Below, piece by piece: positions 19,651 through 28,609 of a stretch of 64,000 bases of DNA. The first letter of the stretch is position 1; every line of letters begins with the position of its first letter. Under the pieces are notes generated by a model, which made no database searches, had not been told where the DNA came from, and was given only the letters and a program-made list of their open reading frames with translations. Origin of the DNA: Verrucomicrobium sp. (GTDB lineage: Bacteria > Verrucomicrobiota > Verrucomicrobiia > Methylacidiphilales > GAS474); assembly GCA_028283855.1 (NCBI GenBank), contig JAPWJX010000004.1:62001-126000 (forward strand), read 5' to 3'. A program made the translations under genes and the position numbers.

Positions 19651-20202
19651 TTAGGCCGCGGGTGCGGAGGGCGCTTCGGCGGCCGTGGCGGGGCCGGTCA
19701 GGCCGGCGAGCAGCTCCGCCACCTCGGCCTGCACGGAGGCCATCTGGTCGAGGCGCAGGGAGGGATTGGGGATGATCCAGGTCTCGCCGCTCGGCACGTG
19801 CTCGTAGACGAGGACGGAGGCGCCGTCGACCTGCTGGCGGGCCACTTCCTTCAGCAGCCGCTTGCGCTCCAGCATGAGGGCCAGGATGTAGGAGGCGTTG
19901 GCCTGGCGCGGATCGCGCTGGGCCAGGAGGTGGCGCAGCAGCCCCTCGGCGTCGTCCTTGCTCAGGGTCTCGGGCGGAGCGGCGGGGGGCGTCTTGTAGG
20001 TCGATTTCCAGGAGGAGAGGAAGCCGTCCGGCATCTCCGCCGGGGGCCACGCGTCGGCGCGGGTGTCCAGGCGGTGGTAGGCGCGGGCCTCCGCGCTCCA
20101 GAACAGGGCGGAGGCGATCGCGTCGTTCTCCGCGAAGGGCTGACCCGTCACCGCGCAGGCGGCGGCGGGGGACTCGATATTCCACTCGGCCTGGATCGAC
20201 AT
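19651..20202 (-). CDS. Conserved hypothetical protein upstream-coupled to lpdA strand
   Basis: 183 residues with no signal peptide. The N-terminal pattern AACAVTGQPFAENDAI is reminiscent of PVC-bacterial hypothetical proteins that carry a C-x-x-TG-x-x-F core followed by an aromatic strand (ARAYHRLDTRADAW). The middle is helical and ends in an Ala-rich tail. It lies 13 bp downstream of lpdA on the same strand, so it is probably cotranscribed with it. The function is unknown; the conserved Cys could bind metal, but a second ligand pair is not obvious. Confidence 0.6.
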   Translation of the reverse strand: MSIQAEWNIESPAAACAVTGQPFAENDAIASALFWSAEARAYHRLDTRADAWPPAEMPDGFLSSWKSTYKTPPAAPPETLSKDDAEGLLRHLLAQRDPRQANASYILALMLERKRLLKEVARQQVDGASVLVYEHVPSGETWIIPNPSLRLDQMASVQAEVAELLAGLTGPATAAEAPSAPAA

Positions 20203-20215
20203 GGCGCGCGGTTCC

Positions 20216-21601
20216 TTAGATGTGGATGGGGTGGCCCAGGCCGGCCAGGGCGGCCTCGCCGACCATCTCGCTTAAGGTGGGGTGGGCGTGGATGGTGGCC
20301 TTGATCTCGTCCAGGGTCGCTTCCAGGGTGATGGCCAGGCCCAGCTCGGCGATGAGCTCGGTGGCGTCCAGGCCCACGATGTGCGCGCCCAGGATCTCCC
20401 CGTGGGGCTCGCCGATGACGAGTTTCACGAAGCCTTCGGGCTCGCCCGCGGCCACGGCCTTGCCGCTGGCCTTGTAGGGGAACTTGGCGACCTTGAATTT
20501 GAGGTTCTGCTCCTTCGCCTTCTTTTCCGTGACGCCGATGCTGGCGACCTGCGGCTGGCAGTAGGTGCAGCCGGGGAAGACGGTGATCTTGTGCGGCTTC
20601 TTGCCGGGGAGGAAGAGCCCCTCGACGGCCTCGATCGCCTCGTGGGAGGCGACGTGGGCCAGCCACGGCGGCCCGATGAGGTCGCCCGCGGCGTAGATGC
20701 CGGGAGCGGAGGTCTGGTAACGGGCGTCGGTCTTGACGAAGCCGCGGTCCAGGTCCAGGGAAAGGCCGGGGGCCAGCAGGCCTTCCGTGTTCGCCTGGAT
20801 ACCGACGGCGACGAGGATGGCCTCCGCCTCCACGGTCTTCGGCTCGGCGCCGCCCAGGGTGACCTTCACGCCCTTCGGCGTGACCTCGGTCTTCTCCATC
20901 TTCGTGTCGGTCAGGACGGTGATCCCTTCCTTGGCAAAGGTGCGGGCGACGAGGGTGGCGATCTCCGTGTCCTCCACGGGGAGGATCTGCGGCATCATTT
21001 CGACGAGGGTCACCTGGGTGCCCAGGGCGTTGAAGAAGTAGGCGAATTCGACGCCGATGGCGCCCGCGCCGAGGATGACGATCGACTTCGGCTGCTCGGT
21101 CAGGGCCAGCGCCTCGCGGCTGGTGAGGACCTTCTTGCCGTCCGGCTTCAGGCCGGGGAGGACCTTGGCCGTCGCGCCGGTGCAGAGGAGGACGTTCTTG
21201 GCCTCCAGGACCTGGTTCTTCCCGTCGGCGCCGGTAACGGTCACCTTCTTGTCGCGGGAGACCTGCCCCTTGCCGACGAAGTAGTCGACTTTCTTGGCGC
21301 GGAAAAGGTATTCGACGCCTTTGGCCATCTGGTCGGAGACGCCGCGGCTGCGCTGCATGATCTTGGCGAAGTCGGCCTCCACCTTGCCCGCCTTCAGTCC
21401 GTAGGCCTCGGCGTGCTTCATCTGCTGGAAAAGCTCGGCGCTCTTGAGGAGGGCCTTGGTCGGGATGCAGCCCCAGTTCAGGCAGGTTCCCCCGGCGCGT
21501 TCCGTTTCGACGCAGGCGACTTTTTTACCAAGCTGGGCGGCGCGGATCGCGCCGACGTAACCGGCGGGGCCGCCGCCCACCACCACTAGATCGTAATTCA
21601 T
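20216..21601 (-). CDS. lpdA: Dihydrolipoamide dehydrogenase (E3)
   Basis: Reoxidises dihydrolipoamide in 2-oxoacid dehydrogenase and glycine-cleavage complexes, passing electrons to NAD+. The 461-residue length is typical. The FAD motif VVVGGGPAGYVGA starts at residue 6. The redox-active disulfide is Cys40/Cys45 in GGTCLNWGC, the NAD motif is ILGAGAIGVEFAYF, and the active-site His-Glu pair is in the C-terminal HAHPTLSEM. No other complex subunits are in the window. The ATG at 21601 is at the expected position. Confidence 0.96.
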   Translation of the reverse strand: MNYDLVVVGGGPAGYVGAIRAAQLGKKVACVETERAGGTCLNWGCIPTKALLKSAELFQQMKHAEAYGLKAGKVEADFAKIMQRSRGVSDQMAKGVEYLFRAKKVDYFVGKGQVSRDKKVTVTGADGKNQVLEAKNVLLCTGATAKVLPGLKPDGKKVLTSREALALTEQPKSIVILGAGAIGVEFAYFFNALGTQVTLVEMMPQILPVEDTEIATLVARTFAKEGITVLTDTKMEKTEVTPKGVKVTLGGAEPKTVEAEAILVAVGIQANTEGLLAPGLSLDLDRGFVKTDARYQTSAPGIYAAGDLIGPPWLAHVASHEAIEAVEGLFLPGKKPHKITVFPGCTYCQPQVASIGVTEKKAKEQNLKFKVAKFPYKASGKAVAAGEPEGFVKLVIGEPHGEILGAHIVGLDATELIAELGLAITLEATLDEIKATIHAHPTLSEMVGEAALAGLGHPIHI

Positions 21602-21637
21602 GGAAGCCCCCCACCGTACCGGCCCGGCCGGAGACGG

Positions 21638-22030
21638 TCAATAAGGCTCGCTCACGGGGTGGTGCACGCCGCGCAAAAGGGCGTGGACGCTGGCGCGCAA
21701 TTCCATGGGGCTGAAGGGCTTGGTCAGGAAGAGATTGGCCCCGGAAGCCTCCGCGTCGTAGCGGGTGCGGGCCAGTCCCCGGGCGCTCATCATGATGACG
21801 GGCAGCAGGCCGTATTCGGGCAGGCTGCGGATGGCCAGGGCCGTTTCGATTCCGGAGAGGCCGGGGAGGCCTACGTCGATGATGAGGAGGTCCATGTGGG
21901 TTCGGGAGGCCATGTCGATAGCCTCCTCTCCCCGGCCCGCCATCAGCACCGCGCAGCCCACCGGCCGCAGCGCGTAGGAGATCAGGTGGAGCATGTGTGG
22001 GGCATCGTCGACCGCCAGGACCGTTTTCAT
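21638..22030 (-). CDS. Single-domain response regulator
   Basis: 130 residues forming one receiver domain: acidic pocket VDDAPHML, phosphoacceptor Asp52 in LLIIDVGLPG, Thr/Ser switch in MMSARG and Lys in FLTKPFSP. No output domain. The start overlaps the stop of the upstream phosphatase gene by 4 nt, so it is made together with that protein and probably feeds phosphorylation state into its activity (inference). It may instead be a regulator for kinases located elsewhere. Confidence 0.88.
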   Translation of the reverse strand: MKTVLAVDDAPHMLHLISYALRPVGCAVLMAGRGEEAIDMASRTHMDLLIIDVGLPGLSGIETALAIRSLPEYGLLPVIMMSARGLARTRYDAEASGANLFLTKPFSPMELRASVHALLRGVHHPVSEPY

Positions 22031-23835
22031 GGGGCGTCCCTCCGAAAGCTGGCGACCAGCAGGGTGCGGTCGTCGGCGGGCAGGCGGCCTTCCTCGTAAC
22101 GGGAGACGAAGCCAAGGAGCTCCGCGCAGATCGGCTGCGCCCGCTCCGTTTGGCCGGGCGTCATCGAGCGCATGAAGCCGCCCAGCTCCAGCGGCTCCTC
22201 CCGGCGGTTCATCACCTCGTAGATTCCGTCGGTCAGGAAGATGAGGGTGTCCCCCTCCTCCAGCCGGATGGTGCGGGCGGAGATGCGGGCGTCCCGCTGC
22301 ACGCCCAGGGGAAGGCCTTCCGTATCGAGCTGCTCGATTATCCGGCGGCGGTGGTTCACCCGCAGCGCCGGGCAATGCCCCGCGCTGGCCAGCGTCAGGC
22401 GCTCGCCGGCGGGGTCGAGGTAGGCGGCCTGCGCCGTGATGAAGGCGTCCAGGGAGGCCAGGTCCCTTTCCAGCTGGCCGTTGACCTCCGCCAGCAGCCG
22501 GTCCGGCGTGGCCGCCATGGGCAGGCGGGCGTTGACCGCGGTGCGGAAGACCGTGGCCAGGAGCGCGGCGGGCAGCCCCTTGCCCATCACGTCGGCGATA
22601 AGGAGGAGGACGCCTCCGTCCGGCAGGGCGATGGCGTCGAAGTAGTCGCCGCCCACCTGGTGGGCGCTCTGGGATGTCCCGTAGATCTCGAAGCGGGCGT
22701 GGGTGGGAAAGGAGGAGGGAAGGAGCGAGCGCTGGAGCGTGGCGGCGATCTCCAGCTCCCGCAGGGCGCGCTGCTCGCTTTCCCTCTGCCGCCGGAGATT
22801 CTCCAGGCGCCGCGCGATGCCCAGGCACTCCGCCACCGCGCGCATGAGGTCCAGCTCTCCCGTGGTGAAGTAAGGCCCTTCCTGCTCCCTGCGCCGCAGG
22901 AGAATCAGGACGCCCTGCGGATCTTCCTGAAAGGAGATCGGCACGCAGAACGCCATATAGCCGGGGCGGTGCAGCGGGTCGTCCTGCGATAGAAGGCCGC
23001 AATCCTCCACGGTGGTCTCCCGGTTTTGCAGGAACGATTCCCAGGCCACGTGCGCCTCGTTTTGTTCCAGCGACTCCGGCGGCGGCGGCACCAGGACCGC
23101 CTCCTGCGGGGAGCCCAGGCGCTCCAGCGCTCCCGCCTCGTTGCGCAGGCGGACGATGGTGTTCTGCGCGCCGGTGAGCTTGCGCAGACGCTCCACCGCC
23201 TTGTCGACGAAGGCGGGAAAATCGGCGGAGGTGGCCAGGCACTCGCCGAAATAGGAGAGGGCGGAAATGCTTTCGTAACTGTTGCTCAGCTCCTCCGCCA
23301 TGTTCTCCAGCGTCGACTCCAGCTCCCGCAGCGCTTCCTCCGGGAAACCGCGCCGGGCCGGGCCCACCCGCCGCCGTAGGACCACCGCGTGGCCGTCCGG
23401 CCGCCTTTGGTGGGAGACCTGCCCGTCCAGCAGGGTGTGTATCATGTAGAGGCCGCGCCCCCGTTCCGCCAGGGGAGAGGGGAGGGCGGGAGGCGGGGCG
23501 CCCGCCGGCACATGGAAGGAACCAGGGTCGAGGACCTCGATTTCCATCCACTCTCCCTCCCAGTGCCAGCGGAGGGTGACGCACGCCTCCGTCCGCGCTC
23601 CGATGCATCCGTGCTCCACGGCGTTGTTGAGCGCCTCCGCGGTGGCCAGCTCGATCGGCTTCCATTCCGGCGCGCATTCGGGCAGGCCGCGGGCGCGGCA
23701 GAAAGAGGCCATCTTTTCCAAAGCGGGCCGGACGGCGGAAAAGGAGGGATGCAGAATCACCTCCGCCCCCTCCCGATACGTGCCCTCCGCGGTAGGCGAG
23801 ACGTGGCGGCCGTTCACATTTCCCCAGGAAATCAT
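22027..23835 (-). CDS. RsbU-type PP2C phosphatase with N-terminal HATPase and GAF domains
   Basis: 602 residues. Residues ~20-130 are a GHKL ATPase of the RsbW/SpoIIAB anti-sigma kinase type (N box ELATAEALNNAVEHG, G2-like RGRGLYMIHTLLDG). Residues ~165-330 are GAF-like. Residues ~370-600 are a SpoIIE/PP2C phosphatase (GGDYFDAI, DVMGKGLPAALLA, LASAGHCPALR, FLTDGIYEVMN, ADDRTLLVAS). Kinase and phosphatase folds in one chain are the two opposing activities of partner switching. The divergent STAS protein is the probable substrate. The start at 23835 is chosen because it is the last ATG before the ATPase domain. Confidence 0.85.
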   Translation of the reverse strand: MISWGNVNGRHVSPTAEGTYREGAEVILHPSFSAVRPALEKMASFCRARGLPECAPEWKPIELATAEALNNAVEHGCIGARTEACVTLRWHWEGEWMEIEVLDPGSFHVPAGAPPPALPSPLAERGRGLYMIHTLLDGQVSHQRRPDGHAVVLRRRVGPARRGFPEEALRELESTLENMAEELSNSYESISALSYFGECLATSADFPAFVDKAVERLRKLTGAQNTIVRLRNEAGALERLGSPQEAVLVPPPPESLEQNEAHVAWESFLQNRETTVEDCGLLSQDDPLHRPGYMAFCVPISFQEDPQGVLILLRRREQEGPYFTTGELDLMRAVAECLGIARRLENLRRQRESEQRALRELEIAATLQRSLLPSSFPTHARFEIYGTSQSAHQVGGDYFDAIALPDGGVLLLIADVMGKGLPAALLATVFRTAVNARLPMAATPDRLLAEVNGQLERDLASLDAFITAQAAYLDPAGERLTLASAGHCPALRVNHRRRIIEQLDTEGLPLGVQRDARISARTIRLEEGDTLIFLTDGIYEVMNRREEPLELGGFMRSMTPGQTERAQPICAELLGFVSRYEEGRLPADDRTLLVASFRRDAP

Positions 23836-23886
23836 TTGCGTGGTTTGGTTGGAGGGAGTATGAATGTATAACAAAAATATCACAAT

Positions 23887-24207
23887 ATGTTTTCCACGGC
23901 TATCGTCGATATTCACGAGGAGGAGGGGAAAATGGAGGTGCGCGTGCGCCATCCGCGGCTGGACGCCTCCGTCGCCGACCGTTTCAAGGCCGCCTGCGCG
24001 GCGGCCTGGAGGCCGGAGGTGAGGGAACTTTCCATCGACCTGCGGGAGGTCGAGTTTGTCGACAGCACGGGCATCGGCGCCCTCCTTTCCCTCTACCGCA
24101 GGATGCCGGCGGAAAGCCCCCGCCTGGTGCGTCTCTGCCACGTGCGGCGGGGCGTCCGTTCCGTCATCGAGCTGCTGCGCCTGCAGGCGATCTTCACGCT
24201 CGAATAA
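23887..24207 (+). CDS. STAS-domain anti-sigma-factor antagonist
   Basis: 106 residues of STAS fold. The phosphorylatable Ser60 lies in VEFVDSTGIGALL, as in SpoIIAA and RsbV. Dephosphorylation of this serine by a PP2C enzyme lets such proteins bind and silence an RsbW-type kinase. It is divergent from the ATPase-GAF-PP2C gene with 51 AT-rich bases between. TGTATAACAAA at 23865-23875, 11 bp before the ATG, is repeated at the same distance ahead of recA. A strong bidirectional terminator follows at 24227. Confidence 0.88.
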   Translation: MFSTAIVDIHEEEGKMEVRVRHPRLDASVADRFKAACAAAWRPEVRELSIDLREVEFVDSTGIGALLSLYRRMPAESPRLVRLCHVRRGVRSVIELLRLQAIFTLE

Positions 24208-24226
24208 GGCGTTCCCCTAAAACGCC

Positions 24227-24264
24227 AAAACCCCCTCCGAGGGACCAATCCCGGAGGGGGTTTT
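24227..24264. terminator. Bidirectional rho-independent terminator
   Basis: AAAACCCCCTCCG (24227-24239) pairs perfectly with CGGAGGGGGTTTT (24252-24264) around a 12-base loop. The A and T tracts at its ends allow it to stop transcription from the STAS gene on the + strand and from the 24287-25471 gene on the - strand. Confidence 0.9.
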
Positions 24265-24286
24265 CTTCGCGGGGGAAGAAGTCTTT

Positions 24287-25471
24287 TTAGCGGTGCGCCT
24301 CGTGGCCACGGCCGGGATTGTAGGCCATCGCCGCGCCGCGCTGCCGCTCGGCGTAGATGATCTGCTCGCGCAGGCGCTCGTCGCGCTGGGCGGCGTAGAC
24401 CGGATCGCCTCCGTAGCCGTAGCCCCGGCCATGATAGACAGAAGGGCCGCCGATCATCGCTCCGCCGTTGCGGATGGCGGCGTAGGTGACCGCTCCGCCG
24501 ATGAGGAAGCCCATGACGCCCTTGAGCTTGGCATGGCCGCCTTGCTCCTGGCCGTTCTGGGACTGCAGGTGGCCGTCGCCGCCTTGCTCGTAATTATTGA
24601 TGGTCGCCTGGGCTTTCGCGTGCTTGACCGCGCCTTTGTCCTGCTGGGCCTCGAGCTTGTTCTCCAGCTTCTGCTCGGCGATCTGGTCCTTCAGCTGTTG
24701 GCGGCGCTCCTTGGCGGTGAGGACGTGTTCGGGCGCGGCGGCCACGCCGCCCTGGGCCGCGGCCGCTTCGGGGCTCTGCTGCTGTTGCTGGGCCGCTTGG
24801 GTTTGACCTTGGGGAGCCAGGGTGACCGTGGGCAGGGGAGTGGGGGCCAGGTTGGGCATTTGGTTTCCCCCCATCTGGATGGAGCCCACTGCGGGCAGCT
24901 CGGGCGCGGGGCCGACGTTTGCCGCGGCGGTGGCCGCCGCGCGGGCTTGGGCGGACAGGCTGGGGGCGGGGGCTTGAACGGCAGCGTGCGTTTCCACCTG
25001 GGCCGGATGGGCCACGTGTTTGTGGTCCGCGTTCGTGTGATTCTGGTGCGTGCCGCTCGTGGTCATGCCGGGCTGATTGATCTGCTCGTCATGATTGAGG
25101 GAGGCCAGCCGGGCGCCGGGATCCTGGTTGCCGGTGTGGGAGATGTAATTCTCCTTCACCGTCTGCCAGAAAGAATGGTCCTTGGTAGGAGAGCCGTCCT
25201 TATTGAAGGAGCCGTTGATATTTTCCGAAACAAATTGGACGTTTTGCTTATCGGTCGCCGTCCGATTGTGAGTGAAGCCCCGGTAAAGACCGGCGGTCTG
25301 CTCCAGGCTGGCAACCAGGCGCTTGCCTTCTTCCCGCTGATCGGCGCTCCAGATGCTCTGGCCGCTGCGGGTGTTGTAGGAGGTCATCGTCTTGTTGATC
25401 GCGTCGATGAATGCCCAGATTTCGTTGCTTTCGCCGGTCATCTGGTCGCGGGTGGAGGGAGCGGTTGCCAT
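24287..25471 (-). CDS. Large Gln/Ala-rich orphan protein
   Basis: 394 residues of unknown function. Residues 1-130 look like a folded helical domain (MTGESNEIWAFIDAINKTM, then VQFVSENINGSFNKDG). Residues ~130-260 are a Pro/Ala/His/Gln-rich linker with a run of six glutamines (AQQQQQQSPEAAAAQ). Residues ~262-310 are a charged coiled coil (RRQQLKDQIAEQKLENKLEA). Residues ~335-365 are a Gly-rich apolar stretch (GVMGFLIGGAVTYAAIRNGG), followed by a Tyr/Arg-rich tail. There is no signal peptide. It could be a scaffold or an exported effector; neither can be shown. It is isolated, with its own terminator. Confidence 0.65.
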   Translation of the reverse strand: MATAPSTRDQMTGESNEIWAFIDAINKTMTSYNTRSGQSIWSADQREEGKRLVASLEQTAGLYRGFTHNRTATDKQNVQFVSENINGSFNKDGSPTKDHSFWQTVKENYISHTGNQDPGARLASLNHDEQINQPGMTTSGTHQNHTNADHKHVAHPAQVETHAAVQAPAPSLSAQARAAATAAANVGPAPELPAVGSIQMGGNQMPNLAPTPLPTVTLAPQGQTQAAQQQQQSPEAAAAQGGVAAAPEHVLTAKERRQQLKDQIAEQKLENKLEAQQDKGAVKHAKAQATINNYEQGGDGHLQSQNGQEQGGHAKLKGVMGFLIGGAVTYAAIRNGGAMIGGPSVYHGRGYGYGGDPVYAAQRDERLREQIIYAERQRGAAMAYNPGRGHEAHR

Positions 25472-25580
25472 TTTGGTCCTTTCGGTTGGTAAAACCTTTT
25501 AAGCATAGGGTATGCCAGGATGGTTAAGGCCCTGTACAATCAGGAGGATGTACCTTCCTCCTGAGGCGTAACCTCTTGAT

Positions 25581-26588
25581 TTAAAGGAGTTCCGACTGGC
25601 GGCCGGAGGGGGTCACCCCCAGTTTGTCGTAGCTGCGGCGGGTGGCCACGCGGCCCTGGGGGGTCCGCTTGAGATAGCCTTCCAGGATCAGGTAGGGCTC
25701 ATGGACCTCTTCCAGGGTGCCCGGCTCTTCCCCGATGGCGACGGCCAGGGAGGAAAGACCGACCGGCCCGCCGCCGAATTTGTGGATGAGGGCTTCCAGG
25801 ATCCGTTTGTCCATCTCGTCGAAGCCGTCCTGGTCGATGTCGAGCATCCGCAGCGCGGCGTCGGCCGTTTCCCGGTCGATCTTTCCGTTGGCGCGGACGG
25901 CGGCGAAGTCCCGCACCCAGCGCAGCAGGTTGTTGGCGATGCGCGGGGTGCCGCGCGCGCGGCGGGCGATCTCGTGCGCGCCCGCCGCGTCCAGGTCGAC
26001 GTTGAGCAGCCGGGCGGAGCGGATGACGACGTCGGTCAGGGTGTCGTTCCCGTAGTAGTCGAGGCGGTTGACCAGGCCGAAGCGGCTGCGCAGGGGCGCG
26101 CTGATCATGCCGGAGCGGGTCGTCGCCCCCAGGAGGGTGAATTTGGGCAGGTTCAGGCGCACGTTCCGCGCGTTGGGGCCCTGGTCGATGATGATGTCGA
26201 TGCGGAAGTCCTCCATCGCCGGGTAGAGGTATTCCTCGATCGTCTTATTCAGGCGGTGGATCTCGTCGATGAAGAGGATGTCCCCCTTTTCCAGGGAGGT
26301 GAGGAGGCCGGCCAGGTCGCCCGCCTTGTCGATGACGGGGCCGGAGGTGCACTTGAGGCTGGCGTTCATTTCCCGGGCCAGGATGTTGGCCAGGGTGGTC
26401 TTGCCCAGGCCCGGCGGGCCGGAAAAAAGGAGGTGCTCCAGCGGCTCGCCGCGCCCCTGGGCGGCGGCGATGAGGACGGAGAGGCGCTCCTTGATCCGCT
26501 CCTGGCCGACGAAGTCGTCCAGCGAGGGAGGGCGCAGGGAAATCTCGAAGCTCGGGTCGGGGACGGTGGGGGGAAGGGGGGCGGACAT
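25581..26588 (-). CDS. ruvB: Holliday junction branch-migration ATPase RuvB
   Basis: 335-residue AAA+ motor that drives branch migration with RuvA. Walker [10 protein letters not shown] has Lys63, Walker B is [10 protein letters not shown], sensor 1 is LLGATTRSG, and the C-terminal winged helix ends [15 protein letters not shown]. The length and N-terminus ([19 protein letters not shown]) are standard. It is the last gene of ruvC-ruvA-ruvB, 13 bp after ruvA. Confidence 0.97.
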   Translation of the reverse strand: MSAPLPPTVPDPSFEISLRPPSLDDFVGQERIKERLSVLIAAAQGRGEPLEHLLFSGPPGLGKTTLANILAREMNASLKCTSGPVIDKAGDLAGLLTSLEKGDILFIDEIHRLNKTIEEYLYPAMEDFRIDIIIDQGPNARNVRLNLPKFTLLGATTRSGMISAPLRSRFGLVNRLDYYGNDTLTDVVIRSARLLNVDLDAAGAHEIARRARGTPRIANNLLRWVRDFAAVRANGKIDRETADAALRMLDIDQDGFDEMDKRILEALIHKFGGGPVGLSSLAVAIGEEPGTLEEVHEPYLILEGYLKRTPQGRVATRRSYDKLGVTPSGRQSELL

Positions 26589-26601
26589 GGGTGAGAGGTG
26601 C

Positions 26602-27201
26602 TTAAAGATGTTTCAGGGCCTCGCGGATGAGTTCCTCCGTTTCGGCCTGAGGGGTGCGGGCGCGGACGGCGGCGGCGGCCTTGGCGGCGTCCGCCTGCTT
26701 GTAGCCCAGGGAGACGAGGGCCAGAACGGCGTCGGTGACCTGCTGCTCGGCGGGGGACTGGCTGTTCCGCGCGGAGGCGGCTTCCCAGGCGGCAGAGACG
26801 CCCAGCCGGTCGCGCAGTTCCAGGACGATCCGCTCGGCGGTTTTCTTGCCGACGCCCTTGATCTTGGAAAGGAGGGCCAGGTCCTGGCTGACGACCGCGG
26901 CGCGGAACTGCGCGGGGCTGGTGGCGCTGAGGATGGCCAGGGCCGACTTGGGGCCGATGCCGCTGACGTGGTTCACCAATAGGTTGAAGAGGTCGCGCTC
27001 TTCCGTCGTGACGAAGCCGAAGAGGGTGTGGGCGTCTTCCTTCACCTGGAGGTGGGTGAGGAGGTGGACGGGCGCGGGAGCGGCGGGAAGCTTTTCGTAC
27101 GTGGCCAAGGAAACCTGCACCTCGTAGCCGAGGCCGCCGACTTCCACCACGGCGTGGGTGGGCCAGGCTTCGACGAGGGTTCCTTTGAGGTAGGCGATCA
27201 T
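26602..27201 (-). CDS. ruvA: Holliday junction DNA-binding protein RuvA
   Basis: 199 residues with the three RuvA domains: N-terminal OB fold ([21 protein letters not shown]), two helix-hairpin-helix motifs ([17 protein letters not shown] and [19 protein letters not shown]), and a C-terminal RuvB-binding helical domain. It binds four-way junctions and recruits RuvB. The start overlaps the ruvC stop by 4 nt. Confidence 0.96.
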   Translation of the reverse strand: MIAYLKGTLVEAWPTHAVVEVGGLGYEVQVSLATYEKLPAAPAPVHLLTHLQVKEDAHTLFGFVTTEERDLFNLLVNHVSGIGPKSALAILSATSPAQFRAAVVSQDLALLSKIKGVGKKTAERIVLELRDRLGVSAAWEAASARNSQSPAEQQVTDAVLALVSLGYKQADAAKAAAAVRARTPQAETEELIREALKHL

Positions 27202-27695
27202 AGACGGATGCCCTGGGTGAGGCCCGCGCGGCTCTGCGCGTGGGTGAGGGCGACGGCCAGGGCGTCGGCGGCGTCGGCGGGCGGGTTGGCGGTCAGGCCC
27301 AGAATGGCGCGCATCATGAAGCCGACCTGCGCCTTCTGCGCGCCGCCCCGGCCGGTGGCGGCCGACTTGACCCGCGTGGGCGCGTATTCGAAGACGGGGA
27401 TCCCGGCGTCGGCGACGGCCAGGAGGGCGGCGGCGCGGGCCGCGCCCATGGTGATGGCGGTGCGGTGGCTTTGCACGTAGATGATGCCTTCCACGGCGGC
27501 GGCTTCCGGCTGGGCGGCCTCGATCTTTTCCCGCAGGGAGCGGTAGATTTCCCGCAGGCAGTGGGAGTGGAGCAGGTCCTGCCCGTTGCGGATGACGCCG
27601 AAGTCGACGACGGAAAAGGAGCCGGAGCTGGCGCCGGGCTCAATGATGCCGTAGCCGGTGTTGCGCAGGGCGGGATCGATGCCGAGGACGCGCAT
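27198..27695 (-). CDS. ruvC: Holliday junction resolvase RuvC
   Basis: 165-residue endonuclease of the RNase H fold. Catalytic acidic residues are visible as Asp7 in VLGIDPALRN, a Glu in AAAVEGIIYVQS, and the C-terminal DAADALAVALTHA. It cleaves junctions processed by RuvAB. The first gene of the ruvCAB group; an EamA transporter gene ends 20 bp upstream on the same strand. Confidence 0.96.
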   Translation of the reverse strand: MRVLGIDPALRNTGYGIIEPGASSGSFSVVDFGVIRNGQDLLHSHCLREIYRSLREKIEAAQPEAAAVEGIIYVQSHRTAITMGAARAAALLAVADAGIPVFEYAPTRVKSAATGRGGAQKAQVGFMMRAILGLTANPPADAADALAVALTHAQSRAGLTQGIRL

Positions 27696-27715
27696 GGGAA
27701 GGAGTCTTACCTGAA

Positions 27716-28600
27716 CTAATGTTTGGTGACGAGGAAGATGGCGGAGAGGAGCAGGAGGGCCCCCGCCAGCCGCCGGAGCATGACGCGGGTCCCGGCATGC
27801 CGCTCATGGTTATGGAACCAGTGGCCCACGGCCCAGATGAGTCCCAGCATGACGAGGCTGCGGAAGTTATAGGTCACGTTCATCTCCGTGGCGTGGCCGA
27901 AGTGGCCGATGGAGATGTAGAGGATGCAGGCCTGGAGCGCGTTGACGAAGGAGCCGCCGCCGAGCCACTTCCACGTGGGCCGGTCGATGGCGGAGAGGGG
28001 CTGCCGGAAGAAGGGGATGAGGAGGGGGGAGAAGGCCGCGCAAAAGGCCATTTCCCAGAAGGTGAAGCGGGCCGCGCCCCAGCCGGGACCCCACTTTTGC
28101 GTCAGCACGTCGCCGCAGGCGAAGCTCATGGCGCCCAGGGCCGCCGTGCCGGCGGTGAAGAGGAAGCGGGTGTGGTGTTCCCGGCCCGTGCCGCCGCCGC
28201 CCAGCAGGGCGACGGCCAGCGCGGTGAGGACGGCCGCCGTCCAGAGCTGCCAGGGGATCGGCAGGTGAAGGAGGAAGACGCTGAAGAAGGCGACGAAGAC
28301 GGCCTTGGTCCCCAGGATGGGGGTGGCGACGGAGAGGTCCCCCCGGTCCAGTGCCTGGAAGGTGAAGATCTGTCCGATATAGAAGCAGAGTCCGGCCAAT
28401 ACCGGCTCTTCCCATCGGGCCGCCGCGGTTGCCGGGGCGGCGCCGATGAGGAAGAGCGGCGCGACAAGGGCCAGGGCTACGTTCGTGACGAAGGCCATTC
28501 GCCACGGGCCGATGCCGCGCACCAGCGCCCCCTTTAGGAGGAGGGCGCCGACGGGAAAGAGGACTCCGGCTAGGAGAGGAGGGAGAAGGTAGGAGGGCAA
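27716..28600 (-). CDS. EamA/DMT-superfamily transporter
   Basis: A 294-residue inner-membrane protein with about ten hydrophobic helices arranged as two EamA repeats. The first repeat includes LAGLCFYIGQIFTFQALDRG and VATPILGTKAVFVAFF. The C-terminus is basic. Family members export metabolites or amino acids; the substrate is unknown. It lies between recA and ruvC on the same strand with short gaps (9 and 20 bp), so it may be cotranscribed with repair genes by position only. Confidence 0.82.
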   Translation of the reverse strand: MPSYLLPPLLAGVLFPVGALLLKGALVRGIGPWRMAFVTNVALALVAPLFLIGAAPATAAARWEEPVLAGLCFYIGQIFTFQALDRGDLSVATPILGTKAVFVAFFSVFLLHLPIPWQLWTAAVLTALAVALLGGGGTGREHHTRFLFTAGTAALGAMSFACGDVLTQKWGPGWGAARFTFWEMAFCAAFSPLLIPFFRQPLSAIDRPTWKWLGGGSFVNALQACILYISIGHFGHATEMNVTYNFRSLVMLGLIWAVGHWFHNHERHAGTRVMLRRLAGALLLLSAIFLVTKH

Positions 28601-28609
28601 GGAGCGGCC

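Noticed and set aside
25534-25553. Two GTAC boxes upstream of the 394-residue orphan
   Set aside because: Spacing is 16 bp rather than 21 and the flanks do not match the 19-kb blocks; GTAC is common enough to occur by chance.
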